Assembly: GCA_029298735.1 (NCBI GenBank)
Contig: JANSLP010000234.1
Location: 1-53,525, forward strand
Direction of reading: 5' to 3'
Source of the DNA: Ophiostoma sp. CBS 140.51
Taxonomy: Eukaryota > Ascomycota > Sordariomycetes > Ophiostomatales > Ophiostomataceae
Length of the DNA stretch: 53,525 nt
Positions 11,304 to 20,469 of this stretch are shown here, in pieces. Every line of letters begins with the position of its first letter. Position 1 is the stretch's first letter. Below the pieces are notes generated by a model, which saw nothing but the letters and a program-made list of their open reading frames with translations, was not told where the DNA came from and did no database searches. Position numbers and translations under genes: made by a program.

Positions 11304-14054
11304 TCAAGACTTGGTCCGCACCAGACCCTTCCAGTAGTCAAAGCTGTTCTCGTCGCTCTGCAGCTTCCATACGCGACCTGTCAGCCGTTCTTGTGCTTCT
11401 TCTTCACCATCACCACCACGAGCCGACGCCGCACCCACGGTCTGCACGACCTCGGCGACCTGCAGCAAGCCCCAGTCGGCCGAGATGCCCAGGACACGGG
11501 CACGGGGCGTGCCCACCACGGCTTCCAAAGTGACAATCTGGTTGGTGTGCAGCCAGTGCTTGTAGTAGCGGCGCTCGAGTTCGCCGGCGAAACTCTGGCG
11601 GAGGAACTGTTTGTAGAGCGACTCCATATGGACGAGCACGCAAGCCAGCAGCTTTTCGACATTGATGACTTCTTTGGAGGTGGCAGCGGCCTCTTTCCCT
11701 AGCAGGATTTCACGGAGAGCCGGCGGCACTAGCGCCTCGAGCGACGTGGTGGGTTTCTTGTTGACGGCGTTGAGACCAATGCCCAGCACCACCTGGTAGT
11801 GGCCGTTTTGGAACGCGCAGTACGAGAGAATACCACCAATCTTGACATACCCGGGCGCTTCACCTTCTTTGCGGGGACTGGTCGTGTCGAGTGCATAGAT
11901 ATCGTTGGGCCACTTGAGCTTGACGTCCAGAGCCTCGAAGCCGGGCGCATAGGCGTGGATGGCCTCAACAATGGCAATGGCAGCGAGGTACTGGATAAAG
12001 ACGACAGGGCGGTTGCCGCTGGTGCCGCCCATGCCGCTGCCACTACCGAACCGGTGCGGGTGGTTGATAACGGTCGACAGGATCAGCTGGCCCTCGGGTG
12101 CGAGCCAGACATTAGATCCACGACCACGGGCAGCCAGCTGGCGCGTTGCTGTGACAGTGAAGCCCGTGGGTAGTGTGGCCAGCAACTTGGGGTTCTTCTC
12201 GAGCAACGTGTTGGTACTTGTCGTGACTTTGGCGTACATGAGCTGGTTGCCCCATTCGTAGTCTTCGTCTGGGTGGTGGGTGCGGTTGCTGCCCGACGAC
12301 AGGTTGAGACGATACGTGGCGAGAGCGCGGTAAAAGACGCCATAGTCAAAGACGGCGACAGTGCTGGGCCATCCGCCCTCGTAAATGACAATCTTCTTGA
12401 TGGTGCCGTCGTCAGTATCGTCGCCAGCGACCTCGTCGACCAACTGCATGAGCCGCCCTGCGGTGTCGTCATCGACGTCCTTTTGTGCCTTGGTTGCCGA
12501 GTCACTGTCGCCATCGTCGAGCGGCCGGCTCTCCTCTTCTTTGCATTTCCGCTTGTGTTCCCACGAGTGGACTAGCGAGCTCCAAATTTCTTGCTTCATT
12601 TCGAGGTCGATTTTGGGCGTGTCATCCGGATGGCCCAACAGAGCGCGGCCGACAGCCTTGTAGATTGTGTCGATAGTGCGGTCAAATGCTAGCCGGTGCT
12701 TCTTCCACGTTTCCCGCCACTCACTGACAGTTATTGTTGACAGAGATGCGACGGTGGCAGCTGATGGGTTGCTAGCGTCGTCACCCTCCTCTTCATGATT
12801 GGCAATGGCCTCGAGGATGGACCGGAAGATTTCTGTCTCCGAGTCGGGTGCTGTGCCGTCGGCCACCCGCCCAATTAGCCCCGACAATTTGGGGTATCGT
12901 AATGCGCGGTCCGTCAGGTCCATGAGCATGCCCGAGCTGAAGCGCTTCTGGTTGCTCTGACCATAACCTTGGCCGACGCTGTCGTCATCCGAGAGTGGAG
13001 CGGCCACATTGGCTTCGGCCGGCCAGGCCAATGGCCCCGAGTCTGGGTGCAGGACCCGGAAGGTGTCGTTCTCGGCGCGGATAAACGAGTCGTTGCCCTT
13101 TTTCGAGACAATCTCCTCCCACTTGTACATGAGCTCCTGGACCTCGTCTGGGTAGAGCGTGGTGACGTGCAGGGCCGTGAGACGGGGCTGAATGGCACTG
13201 CCGTTGCCGAGTTCGAGTCCGAGTTTTGTAAGGCACGCCTTGAAGAACTTGACGCGGGACTGGGACTCGTCGTCCTTGCGGAGGGCGCGCAAGAGGTCAT
13301 CGTAGTGGGGCAGGTCGGGGCGTTCCGACAGGTTGGCGGGTTCGAACTCGGGGTGTGGTCCAGTCAAGATGGCAGCACCCTCGCCGACAGTACAGTAGAT
13401 AATGGCCGCTCGTCCTTTGCCGCCATCGACGGCAATGTCGTCTGGGTAGCTGGCCAGCACCTGGACGTTGTCGGCACTCTTGGCGTCCACAAACACGCCG
13501 CCGCCGTTGTAGTAGCTGTATGCAGATGTGGGCAAGTCGACCGGCGCAGCCTTCTTATTCTTGTCGCCTTTTTGTCCCTTTGGTGTGAAGGCTTCCCGGT
13601 GTATTGTGATTTGTACGGCACGCGCGCCGGCCTCACTCTTGTATGCGAACCCCGGGTAAGCGCACCCTCGGCACGTGCCCCGGAACAGACCCAGCTCGCG
13701 CCGCCCAATCACCTCGAGCGGCTTGTTGCCGACCTCAAACTCGCAACGCCCGCTGCCATAGTAGCCACCGGCGCACAAGCCCAGGTAACGACCACCAGCG
13801 CGGACGTACTGCGCAATGCGGCGGTTGCCCGCGCCATTGAGCACGCGGCTGTAGCCCATGTCAGCACCGCCGGGGATGACGAGCAGGGCGCACGTGGCCT
13901 GCCAAGGCTCCTTGACGAGGGCATCTTCGGTGACGGGGATGACGGCGTAGTTTGGGTAGAGGAGGCGGCGGAGTGTGAGCAAACAGTGGCGGACGGACTC
14001 GGTGGTGGTGCCGGAGCCGGCATAGACCAGCACATTGAGCTTGCGAGCTGGCAT
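11304..14054 (-). CDS. BPL1: Biotin--protein ligase (holocarboxylase synthetase)
   Basis: This enzyme makes biotinyl-5'-AMP from biotin and ATP and attaches biotin to a lysine of acetyl-CoA carboxylase, pyruvate carboxylase and other biotin enzymes. The single uninterrupted frame codes for 916 residues. Residues 1-260 match the glutamine-amidotransferase-like domain of eukaryotic BPLs, with a PGGAD segment (61-65) and LGLCAGGYYG (91-100). The catalytic BPL domain is in the C-terminal third: the RGRGSN adenylation motif is near residue 643, KWPNDIY near 714 and the VKIGGIL lysine motif near 735. A small C-terminal domain follows, ending at residue 916. The start codon is the first ATG of the frame and the N terminus aligns with the family. 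Length is somewhat above yeast Bpl1 (690), with the excess in the middle linker. It is divergent from COA4. Confidence 0.95.
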   Translation of the reverse strand: MPARKLNVLVYAGSGTTTESVRHCLLTLRRLLYPNYAVIPVTEDALVKEPWQATCALLVIPGGADMGYSRVLNGAGNRRIAQYVRAGGRYLGLCAGGYYGSGRCEFEVGNKPLEVIGRRELGLFRGTCRGCAYPGFAYKSEAGARAVQITIHREAFTPKGQKGDKNKKAAPVDLPTSAYSYYNGGGVFVDAKSADNVQVLASYPDDIAVDGGKGRAAIIYCTVGEGAAILTGPHPEFEPANLSERPDLPHYDDLLRALRKDDESQSRVKFFKACLTKLGLELGNGSAIQPRLTALHVTTLYPDEVQELMYKWEEIVSKKGNDSFIRAENDTFRVLHPDSGPLAWPAEANVAAPLSDDDSVGQGYGQSNQKRFSSGMLMDLTDRALRYPKLSGLIGRVADGTAPDSETEIFRSILEAIANHEEEGDDASNPSAATVASLSTITVSEWRETWKKHRLAFDRTIDTIYKAVGRALLGHPDDTPKIDLEMKQEIWSSLVHSWEHKRKCKEEESRPLDDGDSDSATKAQKDVDDDTAGRLMQLVDEVAGDDTDDGTIKKIVIYEGGWPSTVAVFDYGVFYRALATYRLNLSSGSNRTHHPDEDYEWGNQLMYAKVTTSTNTLLEKNPKLLATLPTGFTVTATRQLAARGRGSNVWLAPEGQLILSTVINHPHRFGSGSGMGGTSGNRPVVFIQYLAAIAIVEAIHAYAPGFEALDVKLKWPNDIYALDTTSPRKEGEAPGYVKIGGILSYCAFQNGHYQVVLGIGLNAVNKKPTTSLEALVPPALREILLGKEAAATSKEVINVEKLLACVLVHMESLYKQFLRQSFAGELERRYYKHWLHTNQIVTLEAVVGTPRARVLGISADWGLLQVAEVVQTVGAASARGGDGEEEAQERLTGRVWKLQSDENSFDYWKGLVRTKS

Positions 14055-14621
14055 GTCGTCGTGTGTGTATGTGTAGCTGTAACGACGAGTTGACTCAATG
14101 TCGCGTGGTAGTTGGTGAGAGGGGAGCTCTAATAGCTCTCCAGTTTTTTTCTGCAGTCATTCAACTCAATGGGAATCCCGAGGGCAGGCGCGGCTGCCAA
14201 CGGCAATCGTTTGATTGGGGAAAGGGAAAAAAGCTGGAGGGGCTTTGGGGGAAAGCGCGATGGGCGGGATGACGCTAGCTGTGTAGATTTTACAGGGCAG
14301 AGAGGGCAGTTGGGGAAGTGCCAAACGTCGCTGCGAGGGGCAGGAACGAGCGACTTTTACTGCTACTTTCACCGCCTTACAGTGGAGAGCGACTGACACA
14401 TCTGGCAGTACAAGCTTACAAGATCGCGCCGTTTGTTGAGGTTGGCGTATGACAACAACTCAACCACCACCAGCCCTCTTTCCGTTTCTGTCTTGACTGT
14501 TTCCCAACAACGAAGAAAGGAGCCGACAACGAAGAGATCTGCATTGTCCAATCTCTAATATTCAACAATCCGATTGACAGGGGCATGTGCGTTTTCTCTC
14601 AACTCCACAGCTCAATTGGCC
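14055..14621. promoter_or_regulatory. Bidirectional promoter region BPL1 / COA4
   Basis: These 567 nt separate the start codons of two divergently transcribed genes, so both core promoters and leaders must lie here. A CT-rich stretch precedes COA4 on the plus strand (about 14450-14530). I see no clear TATA element or recognised operator. Confidence 0.6.
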
Positions 14622-15132
14622 ATGACGAAAGACGAGAGTAAGGCTGAGGCCTCGGCGGCTGCACAAGACGACGACGAGCCGGACGAGTGGTAAGTGGAGG
14701 CGCCTCCAAGAACAGTTGGTAGTTGCCGAGGGCTTCACATGTTCTGACATTGCTATGTATTATAGGGAACAGAGAATCTTCAGCACGGGCTGTGCAGGTA
14801 TGTCGTTTCCTAGAGAGAGTAGAAGATGTACTCGAGAAAACTGGCGCACATTGATATCATAACTGACAGTGCCACCACAACCAGATGAGAACGCCAAACT
14901 CACAGACTGTTACTACGAAAAGAAGGACTGGCGAGCTTGCAAAGATGAGGTGAGTTGACTTGTATTGGCATGAATACAAAAATTGACAGAAATCATGGAG
15001 GAATACATGACATTGCTCTCCAGACTCGACATGTGGGCTGACATTTTGCAGATGGAAAAGTTCCGAGCATGCTGGAAGGCACACAACAACGACGAGCGCA
15101 CAAGCACAAAGGATGTTGAGCCGGAGAAGTAG
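14622..15132 (+). CDS. COA4: COA4/CMC3-type twin CX9C mitochondrial protein
   Basis: Four exons (14622-14689, 14766-14797, 14885-14949, 15052-15132) give an 81-residue protein. All three introns are GT-AG (GTAAGT, GTATGT, GTGAGT donors) and the phases agree. The N-terminal 25 residues are acidic (DDDEPDEW). Four cysteines follow, each separated by exactly nine residues: C-ADENAKLTD-C, then a DWRAC segment, then KDEMEKFRAC. The STGCA start and DWR.C signature match COA4 (CHCHD8, yeast Cmc3/Coa4), an intermembrane-space factor for cytochrome c oxidase assembly imported by the MIA40 disulfide relay. There is no presequence, as expected for this class. The gene is too fragmented by introns to appear as one open frame. 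Other twin CX9C proteins are the main alternative. Confidence 0.88.
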
Positions 15133-15344
15133 AGATGATGGAAGGTAACTAGATCGTGGATTGTATATTATTTTATTTATATTTGCTGGTTGGCGTCGGT
15201 AGAACTCTGCTCATTTTCACACCATGTTCTTCTTTCCGGTCGGTCCGTATTTTGGTTTTGCCTTATTTTCTCGCCAAAGATCTTCCAGTTGCTCCTTCCT
15301 CCATAGTATCTAAATCGGACACTGACTTCCACAAATCAGCAAAT

Positions 15345-15473
15345 GGTAAGATGGCCGAGCGGTCTAAGGCGCTAGCTTCAGGTTTCAGAGACAAGAATTT
15401 CCGGATTCGAATCGAACAAAACGTGAACATGCTAGTCTCGCAAGAGGCGTGGGTTCGAATCCCACTCTTATCA
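15345..15473 (+). tRNA. tRNA-Leu(CAG), intron-containing
   Basis: The acceptor stem pairs GGTAAGA with TCTTATC (one G-U), with A at the discriminator position. The D arm reads TGGCCGAGCGGTCTAAGGC, an A-box match. The anticodon stem is CTAGC (15372-15376) with GCTAG (15431-15435); the loop TTCAGGT gives anticodon CAG at 15379-15381. A 47-nt intron (15383-15429) sits at the canonical place after position 37. A long variable arm TCTC-GCAA-GAG, typical of class II leucine tRNA, precedes the T arm GTGGG-TTCGAAT-CCCAC. The mature length would be 82 nt before CCA. A T6 run directly downstream is the Pol III terminator. I do not see clear anticodon-intron pairing. Confidence 0.9.
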
Positions 15474-15476
15474 GTT

Positions 15477-15483
15477 ATTTTTT
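15477..15483 (+). terminator. Pol III terminator of tRNA-Leu
   Basis: A run of T residues (ATTTTTTG) begins four nt after the tRNA discriminator base, as expected for RNA polymerase III termination. Confidence 0.75.
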
Positions 15484-15905
15484 GCTTTTTGCGGCCATCG
15501 TGATGGGATGTTATTTTTTTTGTCCCTCTTATTTTGCTTTTTTATAGACGGTACTTTATTGTTCACGTTTCTCCGTGTCAGATTGACTTTTTGTTCTGCT
15601 CAAAATTCTTTAATTCGCCTCTGAAAAGCCTACAAAAGTGCCTGTAAAACGAGGCCTGTGAATACTGTTCTGCCATTCTGGTGGAGCCTTTCACGCTGTA
15701 GCTAGCGGCGATAGACCTTGACCTTGACGGAGCCTTGCCAGCAAATCTCAGCCTACTCCAATCTGTGCCAATCTGTGCCAGCCACCTGAAAGCTTCAACA
15801 CAACAACCTCAAAAACATTCTTCCTCGACGACAACCACCACCTCCTAAGGCCACAGCCTCGATTGCCGGTTCCCTCACATATCTCGACTTACACCCTCAC
15901 CCGCC
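15484..15905. promoter_or_regulatory. MGM101 upstream region
   Basis: This is the spacer between the tRNA and MGM101. It becomes rich in CA/CT on the plus strand in the last 130 nt (CAACACAACAACCTC, CCACCACCTCC), typical of a fungal 5' leader. A tandem AATCTGTGCC (about 15760-15778) is present. No gene is seen. Confidence 0.5.
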
Positions 15906-16805
15906 ATGTCTGCGCCGCGTGCTGTCCGCACGCTGGTGCCGCAGGCGGCCAAGCGCCTCGCGTTCTTCTCTCGTCTAGCTTCCACCTCCACCTCCACCTC
16001 GACAACCGCACCTAAAACAACGGCCGCGCGCACGACGTCACGGCCGGCCGCTGCCACCGTCAAGAAGGCTGCCATCCACTCCTCGCGAACCGTGGCCTCA
16101 CCTGTTAAGAAGGCTGCTCCTGCTGCTCCTGCGACACCTGCGGCACCTGCTGCAGCCGCCGAGGCCGCGCGCTACGCCTCATCTGTCCCTCCTCTCGACC
16201 CTTCCCTCCCTCCTGTGCCCGAGGCCACGGGTCCCGCCCAGGGCCCGGCCGTCGACCCTCTCGCCCCGCCTGTCGACTGGTCCGCCTCGTTCCACGGCTT
16301 GTCCACGACCCCCTTTAGCCCCGAGGTCGCCCGTGTCCTCATGACACCCATTGACCCGCTGGACATTGAAATCAAGCCCGACGGTATTCTGTACCTGCCC
16401 GAGATCAAGTACCGCCGCATATTGAACTTGGCGTTTGGCCCTGGCGGCTGGGGTTTGGCCCCGCGCGGCGAGCTGGCCGTCGGCGAAAAGGTTGTGTCGC
16501 GGGAGTACGCACTGGTCGTGCAGGGCCGGTATGTGGGCCAGGCCCGGGGCGAGTGCCCGTATTTTGGCGGCGAGGACGGCGTGGCGACGGGCGGCGAGGG
16601 CAGCAAGTCGAATGCGCTGATGCGGTGCTGCAAGGATCTCGGTGTTGCCTCGGAGCTGTGGGACCCGCGGTTTATCCGGACGTTCAAGCAGCAGCACTGC
16701 CGGGAGGTGTGGGTGGAGCATGTCCTCACAAAGAAGAAGCGGCAGATTTGGTTGCGCAAGGACACGCCGCCGGCGTACCCCTTTGCGATGCAGACGGGGC
16801 GTTAA
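15906..16805 (+). CDS. MGM101: Mitochondrial genome maintenance protein Mgm101
   Basis: Mgm101 is a nucleoid-associated, Rad52-like single-strand annealing protein needed for mtDNA maintenance and recombination. The single exon codes for 299 residues. Residues 1-30 (MSAPRAVRTLVPQAAKRLAF...) are basic, Ser/Ala-rich and lack acidic residues, as in a matrix-targeting presequence. A low-complexity Ala/Pro/Thr linker runs to about 95. The conserved core occupies roughly 120-299 and includes DIEIKPDGILYLPEIKYRR, FGPGGWGLAPRGE, REYALVVQGRYVGQARGE and KSNALMRCCKDLG. It ends with the basic KKKRQIWLRKD segment and the PAYPF tail. The ATG is the first in frame after the leader. It is convergent with the REEP-like gene. 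Confidence 0.95.
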   Translation: MSAPRAVRTLVPQAAKRLAFFSRLASTSTSTSTTAPKTTAARTTSRPAAATVKKAAIHSSRTVASPVKKAAPAAPATPAAPAAAAEAARYASSVPPLDPSLPPVPEATGPAQGPAVDPLAPPVDWSASFHGLSTTPFSPEVARVLMTPIDPLDIEIKPDGILYLPEIKYRRILNLAFGPGGWGLAPRGELAVGEKVVSREYALVVQGRYVGQARGECPYFGGEDGVATGGEGSKSNALMRCCKDLGVASELWDPRFIRTFKQQHCREVWVEHVLTKKKRQIWLRKDTPPAYPFAMQTGR

Positions 16806-17203
16806 CGGTGATGTAGACACGCAGGAGACACCTGATTTGTACGATAGTAGGGGATGCATATAGATACGCATGAAGCGTTTACAATACCACGACTCATCTA
16901 CAGTAGCAACAATATCGTCAGTAGACAACACGCATGTGATGTGAACAGAAGAAAGTTCTCTAATAAAGCCGGTGCGTTGAAGCTCCTGTATTGGCGCACA
17001 GTTGTTCTAATCCATGTTTTGCCAGAGACAAAGAGACCGTGTACGATGTGCAAGGAAAGAGAAGTCAAAGCAATAGAAATACAACAAGAACACCACCCGT
17101 CCGTTACCAGATAAAACACCAAAGAAAGGCAGAAGAGAGAGAGAAATCAATGAAGATTGTACAGAAATAGATTCTAGTTTGTGTGTTCGTGTGTGACACA
17201 GAG
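16806..17203. other. Convergent 3' UTR spacer
   Basis: This lies between the stop codons of MGM101 (plus) and the REEP-like gene (minus). It is AT-rich with AATAAA-like sequence near 16961 and has no coding potential that I can see. Confidence 0.6.
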
Positions 17204-18452
17204 CTACTGCTCCACAGACGAACTCTTACCGGCGGTGTTGGCGTCATCGGCAGCGTCATGTGTGCTGTCTTCACTTCCGCCGCCTGTCCGCCAGCCCCAC
17301 GGCATCCACGAGCCGCTTGTCGTGCGACCACCGGCGCTGGGGTGTGTCGACTCGTTCAAACCGGAAGCACCCTGCCGTCTCTGGCGCACCGGCTTCTCCT
17401 CTTCGGTCCCGCTCTCAGCATCAATCTTTTCGAAATCGGCTTCACTGCGGCTCTTGCTTAGACCGCTGGCACTGCTCATGGGGCGGGAGAGCGGTGACGT
17501 TTTCGAGAGAACTTCGTCTTCGTTTTCGAGCTGGGCGGCTTCCCTCTCCAGGGCGGACAGCAAAGTGCGCAGACGGTCGCGCTGGGTGGCCAGGAACGAA
17601 GCGCGGTCGGCCTCTCGGACGTGAGGTGGCACGAGCGTGCCAGAGGCGGATATGTTGTCGCTGTCGTTGTTGCCCAGACCCAGGCCTCTGCTGAACGCTG
17701 ACGCAGCCGCACCAGCCGCAACGCCGCCTGCCGCACCGGTAGCCGTGCCGAGCGCACCGACGGCAGTGGCCAGCATGCCGTAGAAATCGGAGCCCGACGA
17801 GGGCACGGCGGGGCCACTGGTGTTTCCTGCGTGGGCTGCGGCGGCAGAACCCATGGCACCACCCGGCCAGCGGGCACTCGGCAAAGTGAAGCGGGCCAGC
17901 AGAGCTTGGGTGTAGCTTTGGCCGGAGATGCCACCGCTATTGGAGGCGGCCGACGCCGCAGACGGACTCTCCTCTGCCGCCGGCAGCCCCAGGGCCGTCC
18001 GCAGGTACGCAATCGCCTGCTTCAGGTAGTGCATCCCCGCGGACCGCATGCGCGCATGGGCGGACCCGATAAACTCGTCAATCTGGGCTTCATGCTGGGT
18101 GATCCAGGGGTGGATGTGTTGTTGGTACAAGACGCGAGCGCCCTGGGTCTGTGGGAGGACCAGGTACAGCAGGAAGAAGAGGCGGAAGTAGTGGTAAAAG
18201 GGAATCCACACCAAGATCCAGTCGGTCCACGATTCTACCAAAACAACACAGGCGAGGACGACCCAGTACATGAGCCAGGGGGTGAGCTGAGCGGGGTCGG
18301 CGGTGTTGAGGGCTTTGTAGGAGGCGAAGAGAGGGAAAAGGAAGGAGGCGATGGACCTGTCGTCAACCGAGCATTAGCGAGGTTGTGGTAGATAACACCT
18401 AGTAAAGAGAGAGGGACACCTACGCCAGAGCTTTGGGGAGAATGTCGAACAT
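17204..18452 (-). CDS. TB2/DP1/HVA22 (REEP/Yop1) family ER membrane-shaping protein
   Basis: Two exons, 18452-18424 and 18356-17204, are joined over a 67-nt intron (donor GTAGGT, acceptor GACAG) to give 393 residues. The first exon encodes MFDILPKAL; exon two begins inside an Ala codon and continues SIASFLFPLFASYKALNTAD. Without this splice the frame would lack the first hairpin. The TB2/DP1/HVA22 domain covers residues 1-125, with hairpin membrane segments near 8-25, 38-58 and 66-85 and the motifs WIPFYHYFRL and HPWITQHEAQID. The tail is Ala/Gly/Ser-rich, with a charged helix at about 260-285 and an SKSRSEADFEKID segment. Proteins of this family curve and tubulate the ER and sit near nuclear pores. 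The long tail is closer to REEP1-4 than to the short Yop1/REEP5 type. Confidence 0.9.
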
Positions 18453-20469
18453 GGTGGGCGGATGTCGAGAAGCGCAATCTAGATGTTGAAAACAGTGTTG
18501 AGCAAACGGGCGAACGAAGCCGGAATGCGATGCGACCGCGGCAAGGGAGCTTGCGCGCGTGGGGATGACGAGGTGGGTTTGTGGAGAGCGAGGAGCGGTG
18601 CGATAAGGCAGAGAGTGTGTAGATGAGATCGAGGAGTTGGGTCCGTTGGATCGCCAGTACAAGAACGTGGCTATCCGTTTATCGAGGAAGGATTAGAAGA
18701 GAGAAGAGAAAGTAAAAGAGAAAGGCAGGAGCGATGTAAGAAAGAAAAGACGATAGCAGTAGTCAGAAGTAAGATAGAGAGTGGAAAACGGTTGAGCGGA
18801 CGCGGCTGGCGGCGGGGCAAGGGGAAAGGAAAGTACCTCCGTAGTTTGTGAGTTAGTGGACGTTGCAGCGGTGCGGGTCACTTTCTATTATGGTCTCCTG
18901 CGGCAGGGAAGGTGTACCACGAGGGACGATAGGCGGGGAATCTGGTGGGAGACGATAGGTAAGATGGACGAGTTGGGATAAGATGGGACATGAAAACAGA
19001 AAAGGGAAGGCCAAAAGCAAGTCTTATCGGCACAAGCGTCGTGCGAAGGCCCTGCAGGTGACCCTTTTCTGGAGGCGAAGACACAAGGGAGTACAAGAAG
19101 AGGGGAGACAAGAGAGACAGACAGACAGGCGACACGAGGAGAAAGAGAAGGCTGCTTTGCGCTTGCGCCTAATGCCTACAGCAGTCAGCCACATCCCTGC
19201 ATGGGAGGAAAAGGGCCCCTAAGGCAGCCCGGACCGGGTGGAGCAGACCATGCGGCAGGTGGGCGAGTGGGGGAAGTACAGTGCCGTTAGCGCGTGTTGC
19301 GCTAGAGGGCAGAGGCAGAAATGGCAGAAAGGGCAGAAAAAGGCCACCAGACGGGCTACGTCATCCTGCGCTGGTGCTCAGGTGCTCGGGCGGCTCAACG
19401 AAGGAGATAAGTGGGGTCGTGCAGCGGTGTAAGTGCGGGTGGTGGGAAATGGCAGTGGAATACGGCAGTAGACGGTACTTGCAGAGAGAGAACAAAAGAA
19501 AGGGAAAAGAAAACAATAATGCGAAAAGGATAAAGTGAAAAGTGCCCACCAAAGAATCGGACGATAACTGAAGAACAAAGAGAACTCTGAACTTCGGAGG
19601 ATTTGAAGGAGGTCCGCGATAGTGATGGTCGCCCTGAAAAACAAGGAAAATAAGTGCCTTTTCGCTCGGTCAGGAGTCGTCTTCTTTTTAATGCCTGTCT
19701 GAGACAACACGAACAAAGGGTGCCAGTAGAGGAAGTAAGTGAGAGTAAGTGAGAATAACTGGGTTAATACAAAGAGGAGATTGAATACCAGAAAAAAAGA
19801 GAATTAAATAGCAAATAGCAGGAGAAAAACAAGTGGTAAGTTAATCTTCAAGAAATGCTGTTCTTTTTATGTGTTGTTATTCGTTGCCCTATTACATTGA
19901 CCATTTCTGTTTTGTATCAGTGCAACACGTCGTCCTTATTTGTTGACACCCTGGCTTTGCAAACGAAAAGGCCAGTTCTACTTCTTCACCAGAGCCTCAC
20001 ATTTTTTTTTCGTCTGAACGTGATGCCTGCCTTGCCATTCGATCTGTCTTTAAGCGTTGCCTAGACTTCTTTTGACTCGAAAAGACTGGGCCGACGTGGA
20101 AGCTGCCAAAGTGAAAAGAACAATGAAAGACAGTCGTAGGCAGCAGGATACATCATGATGGATATCCCGATGCTTACTTTCGGCAAGGCTCTTTGCTACG
20201 ATCACTCAATTGGAACAGTTTGTTTGTTTAGACATGCCAAATTTGCACGTTCTATTGACCACCTGTCTTGTAGTCTAGGTTGAGCATGGATGGTAAAAGT
20301 ATACAAAATGGGGAAATATGAGAAAGGTAATGTCCAGATATCGCCAAAGTGGAAATGGTAGTATACAAAAATGAGAAAAGATGTCGACAATGCGCACCAA
20401 ATGAGAAGTGTTTATATCCTACACTTGTAATTCATCCCCTTTTATGTTTCGTTTTTGTCCTCCTCCCCA
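18453..20469. other. Spacer upstream of the REEP-like gene
   Basis: There is no supportable gene. The minus strand just upstream of the REEP start is pyrimidine-rich (18660-18760 and 19440-19540), as expected of its promoter and leader. The far end (about 19850-20469) is AT-rich and presumably includes the 3' UTR of the ABC transporter. Open frames here are short and purine-biased. Confidence 0.5.

Noticed and set aside
12969..14093. 374-codon frame on the plus strand
   Set aside because: It is antisense to BPL1, whose domains and motifs are certain; GC-rich third positions keep the opposite frame open.
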